A stretch of DNA of 64,000 nucleotides from JAPOUP01 sp965201085 (GTDB lineage Bacteria > Pseudomonadota > Alphaproteobacteria > Rhodobacterales > Rhodobacteraceae): positions 806,001 to 870,000 of the forward strand of contig CBDAVS010000025.1 in NCBI GenBank assembly GCA_965201085.1, read 5' to 3'. A program made the translations under genes and the position numbers. Every line of letters starts with the position of its first letter. Positions within the stretch are counted from its first letter, which is position 1. A model generated the notes under the pieces. It saw only the letters and a program-made list of their open reading frames with translations. It searched no databases and was not told the origin of the DNA. Below are positions 28,813-37,411 of this stretch, piece by piece.

Positions 28813-30338
28813 CGGCAGGCGCGCGGAATACGGAAATTGTGGTGGTCGGCGGTGGAACCGCAGGCTGGCTGACCGCGTTGGTACTTCAGTCGACAGCCCG
28901 TCGCTCCGGGCTCTCGGTTGATATCACATTGGTCGAGTCCAGCTCCATACCGACCGTCGGAGTGGGTGAGGGAACGACCGCTGTCTTCAGGAGTCTGATT
29001 CTCGATCTGGGTTTCGACGAATTTGAATTCCTTCGCGAAACGGAAGCGACCTTCAAGTATGGTATCCGCCATCGGGACTGGCGGCGTCACAGGCACAGCT
29101 ACGATGGCCCCATCGACAATCCACAGGCCGTCGCGGGTCCGCCACAGGGAAACTGGCTCGATCGGTATTGCATAGGGTCGGGGCGTTCCGTTACCGAGCC
29201 ACATCTATTCACCTACCTGATGAATCGCCGCCGTGCGCCATTCCTGTCGCGGGTTGGAAAGCCACCACTGCCTGTTGGCCCGTTCCACCACGCCTACCAT
29301 TTTGATCAGGCGCTTGTGGGCCAGTATCTTCGCGCAAAGGCGGACGGTATGACGCATATCGATGCGGTGATAAAAGGTGCGGTGAAAGACAGCGCCAGCG
29401 GTCGGCTCACCCATGTCGTCACGGAAGATGGCCATGAGATCTCCGGCGACTTTTTCGTGGACTGCACCGGTTTCCGTCGCACACTGATCGGGCGCGAACT
29501 CGGAGCCAAGTGGGTCGGCTATGGAGACAGGCTTCCGGTCAACAGGGCCATGCCGTTCTGGATCGACCATGAAAACGACGCCGAGATCCCACCCTACACT
29601 CTAGCCTGGGCGCAGGGGGCGGGCTGGATGTGGCAGATTCCGACCTTTCGGCGCATGGGATGCGGCTATGTCTATTCGGACGATTTCCTGTCTCCTGACC
29701 AAGCCCAGGATGAAATCGAAACCGTTCTCGGCAAACCAATCAGGCCCCGAAACGACATCCGTATCGATGCGGGACGGCTGGACCGCGCCTGGATTGGAAA
29801 CTGTCTGGCGGTTGGTCTGGCACAGAGCTTTTTCGAGCCGCTGGAAGCCACCTCCATTCACGGAACGGTGGTGCAGCTTCTTCTGTTCTGTCAGCATTAC
29901 CTGAAAGCGGTCTGTGAAGGCCAATCCGAACCCGGCACATACAACGAGGCCGTTGCCCGTCAGGCCGAGGATTTCTGTTCGTTCATCAACATACATTATG
30001 TCAGCGAGCGCCGTGACACACCGTTCTGGAAACATGTCGCGGAATGCTGCATCGGCGGCGATGTCCTTGAACGTCTGGCTCTGTGGCGCACAAAGACGCC
30101 CTCAATCGCTGATTTTCGACCGTTTCCGGGTGGCTTTCCCCATATTGAGAACCAGCTTTACATACCCGTGCTTGACGGACTTGGACTGACCAACCGCACG
30201 GCGGCAAAGATCGAACTGGCGCAGGATCCATCCCTTCGCAAACAGGCGAGAATTCGTTTGCGGGAATTGGTGGGAGAATTTCGCCGTGCGGCAGGGAAAG
30301 CGCCCGGTCACAGGGAATTCCTGCAATCAATTAGATGA
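28809..30338 (+). CDS. flavin-dependent tryptophan-halogenase-like protein
   Basis: A 509-residue protein of the tryptophan halogenase family, which use FADH2, oxygen and halide to halogenate a substrate. It has the FAD motif GGGTAGW (14-20), the catalytic lysine position (K83 in TFKYGI), the halogenase-diagnostic WxWxIP as WMWQIP (273-278), and FFEPLEATS with E346. All key residues of active members are present. Homologues also act on non-tryptophan substrates, and the true substrate here is unknown. Translation starts at a GTG overlapping the dioxygenase stop (GTGA). No tryptophan-related or flavin reductase gene lies nearby. Confidence 0.88.
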   Translation: MTAGARNTEIVVVGGGTAGWLTALVLQSTARRSGLSVDITLVESSSIPTVGVGEGTTAVFRSLILDLGFDEFEFLRETEATFKYGIRHRDWRRHRHSYDGPIDNPQAVAGPPQGNWLDRYCIGSGRSVTEPHLFTYLMNRRRAPFLSRVGKPPLPVGPFHHAYHFDQALVGQYLRAKADGMTHIDAVIKGAVKDSASGRLTHVVTEDGHEISGDFFVDCTGFRRTLIGRELGAKWVGYGDRLPVNRAMPFWIDHENDAEIPPYTLAWAQGAGWMWQIPTFRRMGCGYVYSDDFLSPDQAQDEIETVLGKPIRPRNDIRIDAGRLDRAWIGNCLAVGLAQSFFEPLEATSIHGTVVQLLLFCQHYLKAVCEGQSEPGTYNEAVARQAEDFCSFINIHYVSERRDTPFWKHVAECCIGGDVLERLALWRTKTPSIADFRPFPGGFPHIENQLYIPVLDGLGLTNRTAAKIELAQDPSLRKQARIRLRELVGEFRRAAGKAPGHREFLQSIR

Positions 30339-30832
30339 GCGGGCGGCGGACTCCATGTCCATCGACCACGCCAGACGCAGAAATCCAGATCGATTCCAAC
30401 CCATTGGTTCACCGAAGTCCTTTAGTGGTTTCCTTGGCTCGATGCCACCAGGTCATGGGGCTTTCCGCTCCACCTGAAATGGCGGTCGTCGTTCCCGCTG
30501 TGATGCGCGGGATGGCCTCTGATCCCGGCGACGTAATCGTCGAGCGGGTCGAAGGTTGCGTTCAAGAGCCGCCGCCGCGCCAGCTTCGGGAAAATGCCCT
30601 CCTCCGCTCGGGGCCACCCCCTCGCTCCGGAGACGGGCCGGGGTTGCACTTCGGACTGGAAGTGGGGGGATTATATACATGTCACCACAAGCTAATTGAA
30701 TCATAGAAACAATGAATTAAAAAATAGTTTGTATTTGTTATAGCTATGGTTTGATTTATTTTGTCTGTTGCCATAAGGACGCGGCAGCCGTACGGTAGTA
30801 CCTACGAAACGCGAAACACAGATCAATGAGGC
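30339..30832. other. non-coding stretch with an abrupt AT-rich section
   Basis: From 30339 to about 30585 this is GC-rich sequence without a gene. A half copy of an IS30-end repeat follows (30586-30664). From about 30690 to 30780 the DNA is strikingly AT-rich (for example AATTAAAAAATAGTTTG), unlike the rest of the window, and probably holds the promoter of the gene at 30833. Confidence 0.5.
30586..30664 (+). repeat. half copy of the IS30-end repeat
   Basis: Ends with TTGCACTTCGGACTGGAAGT and a G run, the same as the right arm of the palindrome at 31851-31955 and close to the right end of the IS30 element at 17956. The inner part (CTCCGCTCGGGGCCACCCCC, then TCGCTCC) matches the palindrome's centre in the opposite sense. 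It marks the left edge of an AT-rich insert. Confidence 0.65.
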
Positions 30833-31348
30833 ATGGCCATGCTTGAATGGTTAGGAAATATGCCTGACAACGCTTTTATGCCTTTGATAGCGGTTTTGAG
30901 CCTCATATTCGGGGTCGCTTGGTGGGCTGCGACCTTTACCCATAAAACCTGGGGGATGGAGAACGGACTCAAGGATTTAGGAAATGTGCTGCGCGACGTC
31001 AGGGACAATACAAGGCACATTCTCTATCACATGAACAGTGATCCTTTAACACAGAAAGGCAGTCCTGTCAAGCTAACCGAATCAGGCGAAGAGGTATCGA
31101 AACAAAGCAATGTTCGTGAATGGGCGGAAAACCAGGCTCCAATCCTATTGACCGAGACCAAAGAAAAAGATGAATTCGATACCTTCGAGATATGCGTTCG
31201 TCATGTGACATCGCTTTTTGAGAATGATCTTTCCTTTAAGAGAAAGGTCCAATCCGTGGCCTATTATCACGGTACCGATACCGTGCAGATCAGGAAGGTT
31301 TATGAAGTGGTGCTGCGGGACGTTCTGATGGGCAAAGACAGGAATTAG
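30833..31348 (+). CDS. membrane-anchored protein of unknown function
   Basis: A 171-residue protein. An N-terminal transmembrane segment (AFMPLIAVLSLIFGVAWWAATF, about residues 14-35) is followed by a soluble domain rich in charged residues, with an amphipathic stretch (GLKDLGNVLRDVRDNTRHIL) that could form a coiled coil. No family recognised. It lies in an AT-rich insert bounded by IS30-end repeats, and its base use is clearly lower in GC than the metabolic genes nearby, suggesting foreign origin. The gene at 31354 follows after five bases, so the two are probably co-transcribed. Confidence 0.6.
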   Translation: MAMLEWLGNMPDNAFMPLIAVLSLIFGVAWWAATFTHKTWGMENGLKDLGNVLRDVRDNTRHILYHMNSDPLTQKGSPVKLTESGEEVSKQSNVREWAENQAPILLTETKEKDEFDTFEICVRHVTSLFENDLSFKRKVQSVAYYHGTDTVQIRKVYEVVLRDVLMGKDRN

Positions 31349-31353
31349 AGAAG

Positions 31354-31821
31354 ATGAAGTCCGATCTAGCGAAAACGCTTGCGGGGTTTGAAACCCGCAT
31401 GGCGGACAGGGAAGCTGCCAGTTCAAGGCAGCAAACCGCCAATCACAGGTGGTACATATTTGTCATTGTCGTGACCGCGCTGTTGATGCCGATGAACGGC
31501 GCGGCGGCGGCAGGGATGACGCCGCAGGAGTATTAGGACCGAATGCGGGAAATGGCCTGCAAATTGGTTGAAACCAGAGATTCATTTAGAGAAAACAATC
31601 CAGCACAGAATGATCCTAGCAACGTTTTCAAGGACGTGCCGGAGCGATCGGCGTTTAATGTTTTGGCCTTTGGGTATCATAGTGCCCTTATCAAATACGA
31701 TCTACCAAAACAGTCGCTCTGGGGGTGGGAATACATCTTGGACATCGCGCGTGACCATGGACCCGTGGTCGGAATGGCCGAAACAGAACGAATCTGCGAT
31801 ATAGGTTTTCCGATCCGATAA
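31354..31821 (+). pseudogene. small membrane protein gene interrupted by an amber codon
   Basis: A 60-codon frame ends in TAG at 31534-31536. The same frame reopens two codons later and runs to 31821 (about 155 codons in total). The first part has a hydrophobic segment (YIFVIVVTALLMPMNGAAAA), either a membrane anchor or a late signal sequence. The part after the TAG (EMACKLVETRDSFREN onward) reads like a soluble domain with two or three helices. Either the TAG is a recent nonsense mutation, or the second part is a separate gene starting at ATG 31543, or the codon is read through. I cannot tell which. No family recognised. Confidence 0.5.
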
Positions 31822-31850
31822 CCTTGAGCACCGGTTCAAGCCCTATATTT

Positions 31851-31955
31851 CCCCCACTTCCAGTCCGAAGTGCAACACCGGCCCGCCTCCGGAGCGAGGG
31901 CGTGGCCCGAGCGGAGGAGGCGGGCCGGTGTTGCACTTCGGACTGGAAGTGGGGG
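31851..31955. repeat. perfect 40-bp palindrome made of two IS30-type ends
   Basis: The arms 31851-31890 and 31916-31955 are exact reverse complements over 40 bases, with a 25-base loop. Each arm carries CCAGTCCGAAGTGCAACACC, the IS30-type terminal repeat seen at 16600 and 17956. This is the structure of a MITE-like element, or of two element ends joined head to head. A half copy lies at 30586-30664. As RNA it would form a very strong hairpin and could also stop transcription from the insert. Confidence 0.8.
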
Positions 31956-32137
31956 GTTATTTCCGAGCCATACATGGATTTCCATCCGCCGATTCTGGTT
32001 TCACCTTGTGAAATGACGTCCATGCCAATCAACATGCCCGCCCAACGACTCGCACACACGGTCGGGCGCACAGGGTGCGCAATGTTTTCGCTCTTCATCC
32101 GACTGATGCGGGAAAGTGATCGAAAGCGGGTCGGCTT

Positions 32138-34096
32138 TCATTCAGCGGCGACGTCCGAAGGTCGTGTCCCCAGTTTTCCGATATAGGCCTTGAATGCGAC
32201 TATTGACGTAAAGCACCTGAAACCGGCCGTACTGGCCAATGAGATCAATTTCGCACTTTCGTCCAATAGAACCGCGACTGGCTCCGTAAGCTCCGCTTGG
32301 ACCCCGTTGGGCCAAACGAGATCAAAGATCGCCCTTTGTTCACCGCTATCAGGATCGACATATTCCCAAGCGAGTTCGCCATGTGCGTAACCCTGATGCG
32401 TGACCCAATCGATCAGCTCTTCCAAGGCGCGAGCCTCTTCCTCAGTCGTAATCCCGCCTAGCAGGGTTCGGGCAGACAGACGTGCCGGACGGTGATCATC
32501 CAACAAATCCGCGTCATCATGGAGCAAGGACGTCAAACAAGCGTTCGCAGACTGCGCCAAAAGTTCTTTTCGCGCTTCGATAAAGTCGTGGTATCTGTCT
32601 ATGCGCCAAAGAGCGGGGTCTTCTGGTATCCACTGCGATCGCAGAGCACCCGGGTGAGCGGTTTCGATTTCGGGAAAGTAGTCCTCCGGGCGTCTGTCAC
32701 CGATATATAAGTTCGTATCCTTGGTCAGGAAACAGAAATTCGCCAGCGCGTTGACCTCCGGGCGGCTGTAATTGGCTTCGTATAGCCTCGCACGAGGGAA
32801 TATGTGATGAACTTCGAGCCTGTTCATCTTTCCCAAAAGGCTGCTTTTCAAAGGAAGGCCAGTGCCCCAATCGCGGGTTTCGGTCAATCGCGTGAGCATG
32901 TAGAGCACCGGGTAGAATCGTGCGCCGACCGACCAACTGTGAAAATGCCCCGGTTCCACACGCAGCCCGCCCTGGGACAGCCGTAAATCGGCGATAAGCC
33001 TATCCAGATCACCGCCGCTTTGATCAAGGATACCCAGGTCTTTATCGATAACGCTTTCGGTCGAGGCCGAGAACCGGCCCCACATACCGCTTTGCACGTA
33101 CCAAAAGAGCAGCTTGTCGCGGGTTTTCTCGTCGAGTTTGCCGCCACGGGTGTCAATATAACGAACCATCACTGGCAAGGCGTAACGCGAAAACAGCACA
33201 CGATCATGGTCAAGTCCAAGCCGGCCCGCAATTAAATTAAGTGCGGTGTCGATGTGGCGGACCGCACGCTTGAGCGCGTCTGAAATTTCCTCAGCGCGCC
33301 GATCATGAAGAAAGAGAAACTTTGCTTCCCCGGTAAGCGTGGTGTTCACCGAGCGCAACAACCAATCCAATGAAAAATCATAACCTTCCGAGCGCCAGCG
33401 AGCGATGCTTTCCTTCATCTCGTCTCGGGCCTGAGGCCAATCCGCACAGATTTTTGCGAGAGCGAGATCGCCTTTCGATAGTTTGGTTCCGCCGCTATTG
33501 ACTCGGTTGAAGATGTCCACGACAACATCTAGTGTCTTGTCCACGCCTGTAACTTCTTCGATATGAAAAACCTTGTCGCGAATGCCAAGAAGCTGATTAA
33601 GTCGCCCCATGTAGTCGCCAACTTTTACCACCATCTCAGGGTTCCTGGTTAGTTCCGTGATGTACGCCCCAATCCCGTCATTACCGCATTTCATCAATTC
33701 GGTGACATCTACCCAGAGTGGATCTCCGCGCATTTTGATCGGCTGGAAAAATTCGAACTCTTCGCTTTCCAGATTGAAGCGAAGATTAGAAAACGCTTTC
33801 TCATTCCCGTCGAAAAAACGCGGCGGCTTTCCCCGGATTACGCCATAAAGAGAGGTTATGCGTTGCTGTCCATCCAGCAAGAGCTTGACTACGCCGGGTG
33901 CAAGTTCGCCGCTTCCACGGTGCGTTGCGGTTGAGGCGTCGGTGGCCCAGACGAGCAGACTACCAACCGGATGACTTCTATACAAAGATTGGAACAATCC
34001 TCGAATCTGCTCCCGGCTCCAGACATAGCCCCGTTGAAATTCAGGGAGCGCCATGTGGCCATTGTCAATGTAATCGAGGATTGAGGAGATTTGCAT
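32138..34096 (-). CDS. DUF262/HNH protein, GmrSD-like (probable phage defence)
   Basis: A 652-residue protein. The N-terminal DUF262 (ParB/GmrS-like) domain shows PEFQRGYVW (18-26) and the catalytic DGQQR (75-79), which in GmrSD-type enzymes handles nucleotide hydrolysis. A putative HNH (His-Me) nuclease site lies near residue 429 (RLEVHHIFPRARL), followed by NALANFCFLTKDTN, the usual asparagine-containing tail. GmrSD-type proteins are modification-dependent (type IV) restriction enzymes that cut glucosylated or otherwise modified phage DNA. The C-terminal 150 residues I do not recognise. It stands alone between mobile fragments, typical of defence genes. Intact. Confidence 0.8.
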   Translation of the reverse strand: MQISSILDYIDNGHMALPEFQRGYVWSREQIRGLFQSLYRSHPVGSLLVWATDASTATHRGSGELAPGVVKLLLDGQQRITSLYGVIRGKPPRFFDGNEKAFSNLRFNLESEEFEFFQPIKMRGDPLWVDVTELMKCGNDGIGAYITELTRNPEMVVKVGDYMGRLNQLLGIRDKVFHIEEVTGVDKTLDVVVDIFNRVNSGGTKLSKGDLALAKICADWPQARDEMKESIARWRSEGYDFSLDWLLRSVNTTLTGEAKFLFLHDRRAEEISDALKRAVRHIDTALNLIAGRLGLDHDRVLFSRYALPVMVRYIDTRGGKLDEKTRDKLLFWYVQSGMWGRFSASTESVIDKDLGILDQSGGDLDRLIADLRLSQGGLRVEPGHFHSWSVGARFYPVLYMLTRLTETRDWGTGLPLKSSLLGKMNRLEVHHIFPRARLYEANYSRPEVNALANFCFLTKDTNLYIGDRRPEDYFPEIETAHPGALRSQWIPEDPALWRIDRYHDFIEARKELLAQSANACLTSLLHDDADLLDDHRPARLSARTLLGGITTEEEARALEELIDWVTHQGYAHGELAWEYVDPDSGEQRAIFDLVWPNGVQAELTEPVAVLLDESAKLISLASTAGFRCFTSIVAFKAYIGKLGTRPSDVAAE

Positions 34097-34154
34097 GATT
34101 ACTCACCATCAGAGGGTACCAGGACGATTGCCAACACTTTAGCCACGCCGGCAC

Positions 34155-34304
34155 TCAGGCGCAATCGGTGGCTGCGCAACAAAGGATCTTGCGCATTTCA
34201 TCATCGACTACCACGAAGAAATTATCCCGAATATTCCCGAGCAAGATGAAAGCCTCCGGGGCAGGAGCACCATCATCCTCAAACCCGGACATCGCAAGGG
34301 TCAT
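34155..34304 (-). CDS. possible 49-residue small protein
   Basis: A short open frame upstream of the DUF262 gene on the same strand (ATG 34304, TGA ending at 34155). It reads MTLAMSGFEDDGAPAPEAF and continues to FFVVVDDEMRKILCCAATD, ordinary protein-like sequence with two adjacent cysteines. I know no family. It may be the remnant of a longer gene cut by the nearby IS5 fragment. Confidence 0.25.
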   Translation of the reverse strand: MTLAMSGFEDDGAPAPEAFILLGNIRDNFFVVVDDEMRKILCCAATDCA

Positions 34305-34581
34305 TGTATCGGGCGCCTTCTAATGACATGGAGCCCCGTGAAATCGTTTAGGAAGCGTTCGATATCGCGAAGAGCAGAAGGCACGGACGTCGCAATGGCG
34401 GAAGATGACCGACGCGCTTTACGGTGGACGTAAGTCCTCCGATGACGAAGTGACAGGACCGCAGAACGGTGACCGGTGTGGTGGAGCGGCGGCACGGTCG
34501 GCGTTGTCACCCACAAAGCGATCCGGGCCAGTTCCTGCCTACGCCTTAGAGTTTGTTCCATAAGTTGAGTGGTCCCGCAGG

Positions 34582-35415
34582 ATGTGGTATTCCAGATTGA
34601 CCGTTTACCCAAATCCGGAGATCGCCATGCCCCGGGACAGAACCACCCAACAGCTCCATAAGCGCCCGGACGACCACAGTCAAAATGACCTGACCGACGC
34701 CGAATGGACCGTCATCGAGCCGATGCCGCCGAAGCGGGGAAGGATGGGACGGCCGCGCGGGGTCGACCTTCGGTCGGTGTTCGACGGGGGCCGGTATATC
34801 CTGTCCACGGGATGCCGGTGGCGCGCCTTACCCACCGATATCCACCGTTTTCCACCGTCCGGAACCATTTTCGCGCATGGCGGCGGAGCGGGCTCCCGGA
34901 GCGTATCGCGCATCGTCTCCGGGACCTCGCGCGGCGGTGTCCGGGGCGCTCCGCGGAGCCGGCCGCCGCCCCGGTCGACAGCCGGTCGGTGAGGACCGCG
35001 GAGAGCGGCGGCCCCCGCGGCCACCACGCCGGCAGGAAGGTGAAGGGGAGGAAAAGGCACCTGATCGTGGACACCGGCGGCACGCCGGTCGTCATGACGG
35101 TTCACACCGCCGACATCCAGGACCGGGACGGCGCACCGGACCTGACCGCGGAGCCGCCGGAGACGGTGCCGACGGTGGCCACCCGGGTCCGAAGCCGCGG
35201 GAGCGGCCTGGGGGATGGGGTTGCCGGACGTGACCGGGACCGTCGGAAAACCGGAGGATGTCAAAGGGTTCACGGTTCTCCACCGCCGGTGGGTCGTGGA
35301 GCGGACCTTCGCCTGGATGGGCCGGTGCCGCCGCCTGTCGAAGGACTATGAGCGCCTCTGCGGGAACCCGCCGGCATCCGGGGTGAGGCATCACGCGCCA
35401 CCGGTCCGGGCGTGA
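34582..35415 (+). pseudogene. IS5-family transposase, frameshifted
   Basis: The start from ATG 34627 (MPRDRTTQQLHKRPDDHSQ) leads to NDLTDAEWTVIEPMPPKRG and VFDGGRYILSTGCRWRALP, the IS5 (IS427 group) N-terminal domain. Further on, other frames give RKRHLIVDTGGTPV (catalytic-domain segment) and RRWVVERTFAWMGRCRRLSKDYE (the conserved C-terminal glutamate block, 35290-35350). At least two frameshifts separate these. A possible left terminal repeat GAGTTTGTTCCATAAGTTGA stands at about 34551. The copy is inactive. Confidence 0.75.
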
Positions 35416-35588
35416 GTGAGGCACGAACGAACGCTGGCCGCCCGCCGGTTCCCGCCCAGGCGGGTGGCGAGGGCGTCAACTCCATGAAAGACAATGGTTT
35501 GATCATATCAGTGACCTACGATTCAAACTCTTGGAAGGAGGTCACGTTGGTTCAGGGACTGTTCACCTTGCCCGTCGAATGGTCGCAG

Positions 35589-36437
35589 CTACTTGACGGC
35601 ACCGAGTGTCAGACCGGCGATGAAGTGTTTCTGCATCAGGAAAAACATAGCGACGGGCGGAATCGCCGCGACAATCGACCCGGCGGAGACCAGATGCCAT
35701 GCGGCGACCCATTGACCGTTCAGGGAGTAAAGCCCGGCCGTGATCGGCTGTGTATCGGCACCCTGGGTCAGGACGGTCGCCCAGAAATAATCATTCCAGA
35801 TGAAGGTAAAAATAAGAACGCTGAGCGCTGCGATCGCCGGTTTCATCAACGGCAGGACGATATACCAGAATATCCTGATCTCGCTCACACCCTCGACCCG
35901 CGCCGCCTCAATCAGTTCCCTCGGCAGCGCACGAATGAAATTCCGCATGAAAAGCGTACAGAATCCAGTCTGGAACGCAATGTGGAACAACGCCAACCCG
36001 GTAATCGTATTGTAGAGACCCAGTTGGAGTGTAAGATCCCTCACAGGCACCATCAGGATCTGAAAGGGGACGAAATTCCCGGCGACGAACATAAAGAACA
36101 CGAATAGGTTTCCACGGAATCCATAAACGGCGAGCGCAAAACCCGTCATACAGGACAGTGCGACCGCGCCGAGCACTGTCGGAATGGTGACCTTGAAGCT
36201 GTTCAGTATGTATTTTCCGATCGGCGTGTTTTCGAAAATGGCCGTGTAGTTTTCCAGAAGATTGATCGAGGTCGGCCACCCCCAGTAATTTCCCGCCGTG
36301 ATGTCACCGAGCGACCGGATGGAGGTCAGCGCGACCGCGAGCAGCGGGAGCAGCCAGACCAGGAGAGCTATCGGAAGCGCCACCCTGTAAATCGCGTTGG
36401 TCGCGGGAGACCATCTCTCAACCGGCGTTGGAAACAT
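35589..36437 (-). CDS. sugar ABC transporter permease, MalG-like
   Basis: A CUT1-class permease of about 282 residues with six hydrophobic segments and the EAA motif ELIEAARVEGVSEIRIFWYI. The start at ATG 36437 (MFPTPVERWSPATN) lies two bases after the stop of the other permease; the longer frame upstream overlaps that gene and is unlike protein. It works with the MalF-like permease, the binding protein and the divergent ATPase. The substrate is unknown; no glycosidase or sugar enzyme is linked. Intact. Confidence 0.87.
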   Translation of the reverse strand: MFPTPVERWSPATNAIYRVALPIALLVWLLPLLAVALTSIRSLGDITAGNYWGWPTSINLLENYTAIFENTPIGKYILNSFKVTIPTVLGAVALSCMTGFALAVYGFRGNLFVFFMFVAGNFVPFQILMVPVRDLTLQLGLYNTITGLALFHIAFQTGFCTLFMRNFIRALPRELIEAARVEGVSEIRIFWYIVLPLMKPAIAALSVLIFTFIWNDYFWATVLTQGADTQPITAGLYSLNGQWVAAWHLVSAGSIVAAIPPVAMFFLMQKHFIAGLTLGAVK

Positions 36438-36439
36438 CC

Positions 36440-37324
36440 TCAGAGTCCCCTCTCGTCCCGATACATCTTGTACAGGAACACGCTGATATAGACGATCATG
36501 ATGAGGAACAGGACAACGGCGATCGCCGCGCCATATCCCATCCGGAACCCATATTCCGAAAATGCCTGCTCGTACATATAGAAGGCCAGCACCCGACTGG
36601 ACCCCCATGGCCCGCCATCCGTCATGATCGAAATCAGGTCGAAAGACCTGAGCGCGCCGATCACCGTGACGACAATGGCGATGAAGGTCGCGGGCTTGAG
36701 TTGGGGCAGGACGATATACCACAGCATCCGCCATCCCCTGGCGTTGTCCAGCCTGCCGGCCTCAATCTGCTCCGGATCGACCGCGTTGAGACCAGTCAGA
36801 TACAGGATCATGCAATAGGCGGTCTGCGGCCAGAGACCCGCGGCGATGATACCATAGGTCACGAATCTCTCATCGGCGAGGACCGGTATCGCATCGAGGC
36901 CAAGCCCCATGAGTGCGACGTTCATCAGGCCAAATCTCGGATCGTAGAACCAGCTGAAAACAAGGCCGACGACCACCTGCGAAATAACGAAAGGAAAGAA
37001 AAACAGTGACTTGTATAACCGAATGCCCCAGACATTCTGGTTCAGGAACAATGCGATGAAAAGACCCGCCGGAATGGCCAGCATGTAAAGGACCAGCCAG
37101 ATGACATTGTTCTTGAGCGAGGTGTAGAAGGCCTCGTCATCCATCAATTCCGTGTAGTTGCCAACACCGATATAGGTGCGCTCACCCAATCCATCCCATT
37201 CATAGAGCGAAATCGCCATTGACTGGAAAATCGGTAGAATGACGTAGATGACGAACAACAGAACACCCGGTGCCAGAAACAGCCACGGCGCGATGGTTCT
37301 CTGGTTTATGGTCGGTAACGTCAT
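36440..37324 (-). CDS. sugar ABC transporter permease, MalF-like
   Basis: A CUT1 permease of about 294 residues. It opens with a transmembrane segment (APWLFLAPGVLLFVIYVILP), has five more, and carries the EAA loop PEQIEAGRLDNARGWRMLWY. ATG 37324 is preceded by GGGG at a good distance; an ATG four codons upstream is possible. A hairpin separates it from the binding-protein gene upstream, and the MalG-like gene follows directly. Substrate unknown. Confidence 0.87.
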   Translation of the reverse strand: MTLPTINQRTIAPWLFLAPGVLLFVIYVILPIFQSMAISLYEWDGLGERTYIGVGNYTELMDDEAFYTSLKNNVIWLVLYMLAIPAGLFIALFLNQNVWGIRLYKSLFFFPFVISQVVVGLVFSWFYDPRFGLMNVALMGLGLDAIPVLADERFVTYGIIAAGLWPQTAYCMILYLTGLNAVDPEQIEAGRLDNARGWRMLWYIVLPQLKPATFIAIVVTVIGALRSFDLISIMTDGGPWGSSRVLAFYMYEQAFSEYGFRMGYGAAIAVVLFLIMIVYISVFLYKMYRDERGL

Positions 37325-37367
37325 AGGGCCCCGCATTCACCAATCGGCTTTGCATCACCCGACCGTT

Positions 37368-37395
37368 GGCGCCCGCCCCTGCAGGAGCGGGCGCC
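37368..37395 (-). terminator. hairpin between CUT1 binding-protein and permease genes
   Basis: GGCGCCCGC at 37368-37376 pairs with GCGGGCGCC at 37387-37395 around a 10-base loop. It lies 17 bp after the binding-protein stop and has no T run. Its role is probably the same as the hairpins at 13093 and 23278: to keep binding-protein mRNA in excess. Confidence 0.6.
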
Positions 37396-37411
37396 GGAAG
37401 AGCGGTTCAGG

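Noticed and set aside
31851..31955. Palindrome as an ordinary rho-independent terminator
   Set aside because: The 40-bp perfect stem with IS30-type ends, and a related half copy elsewhere, point to a mobile-element origin; it may still stop transcription.
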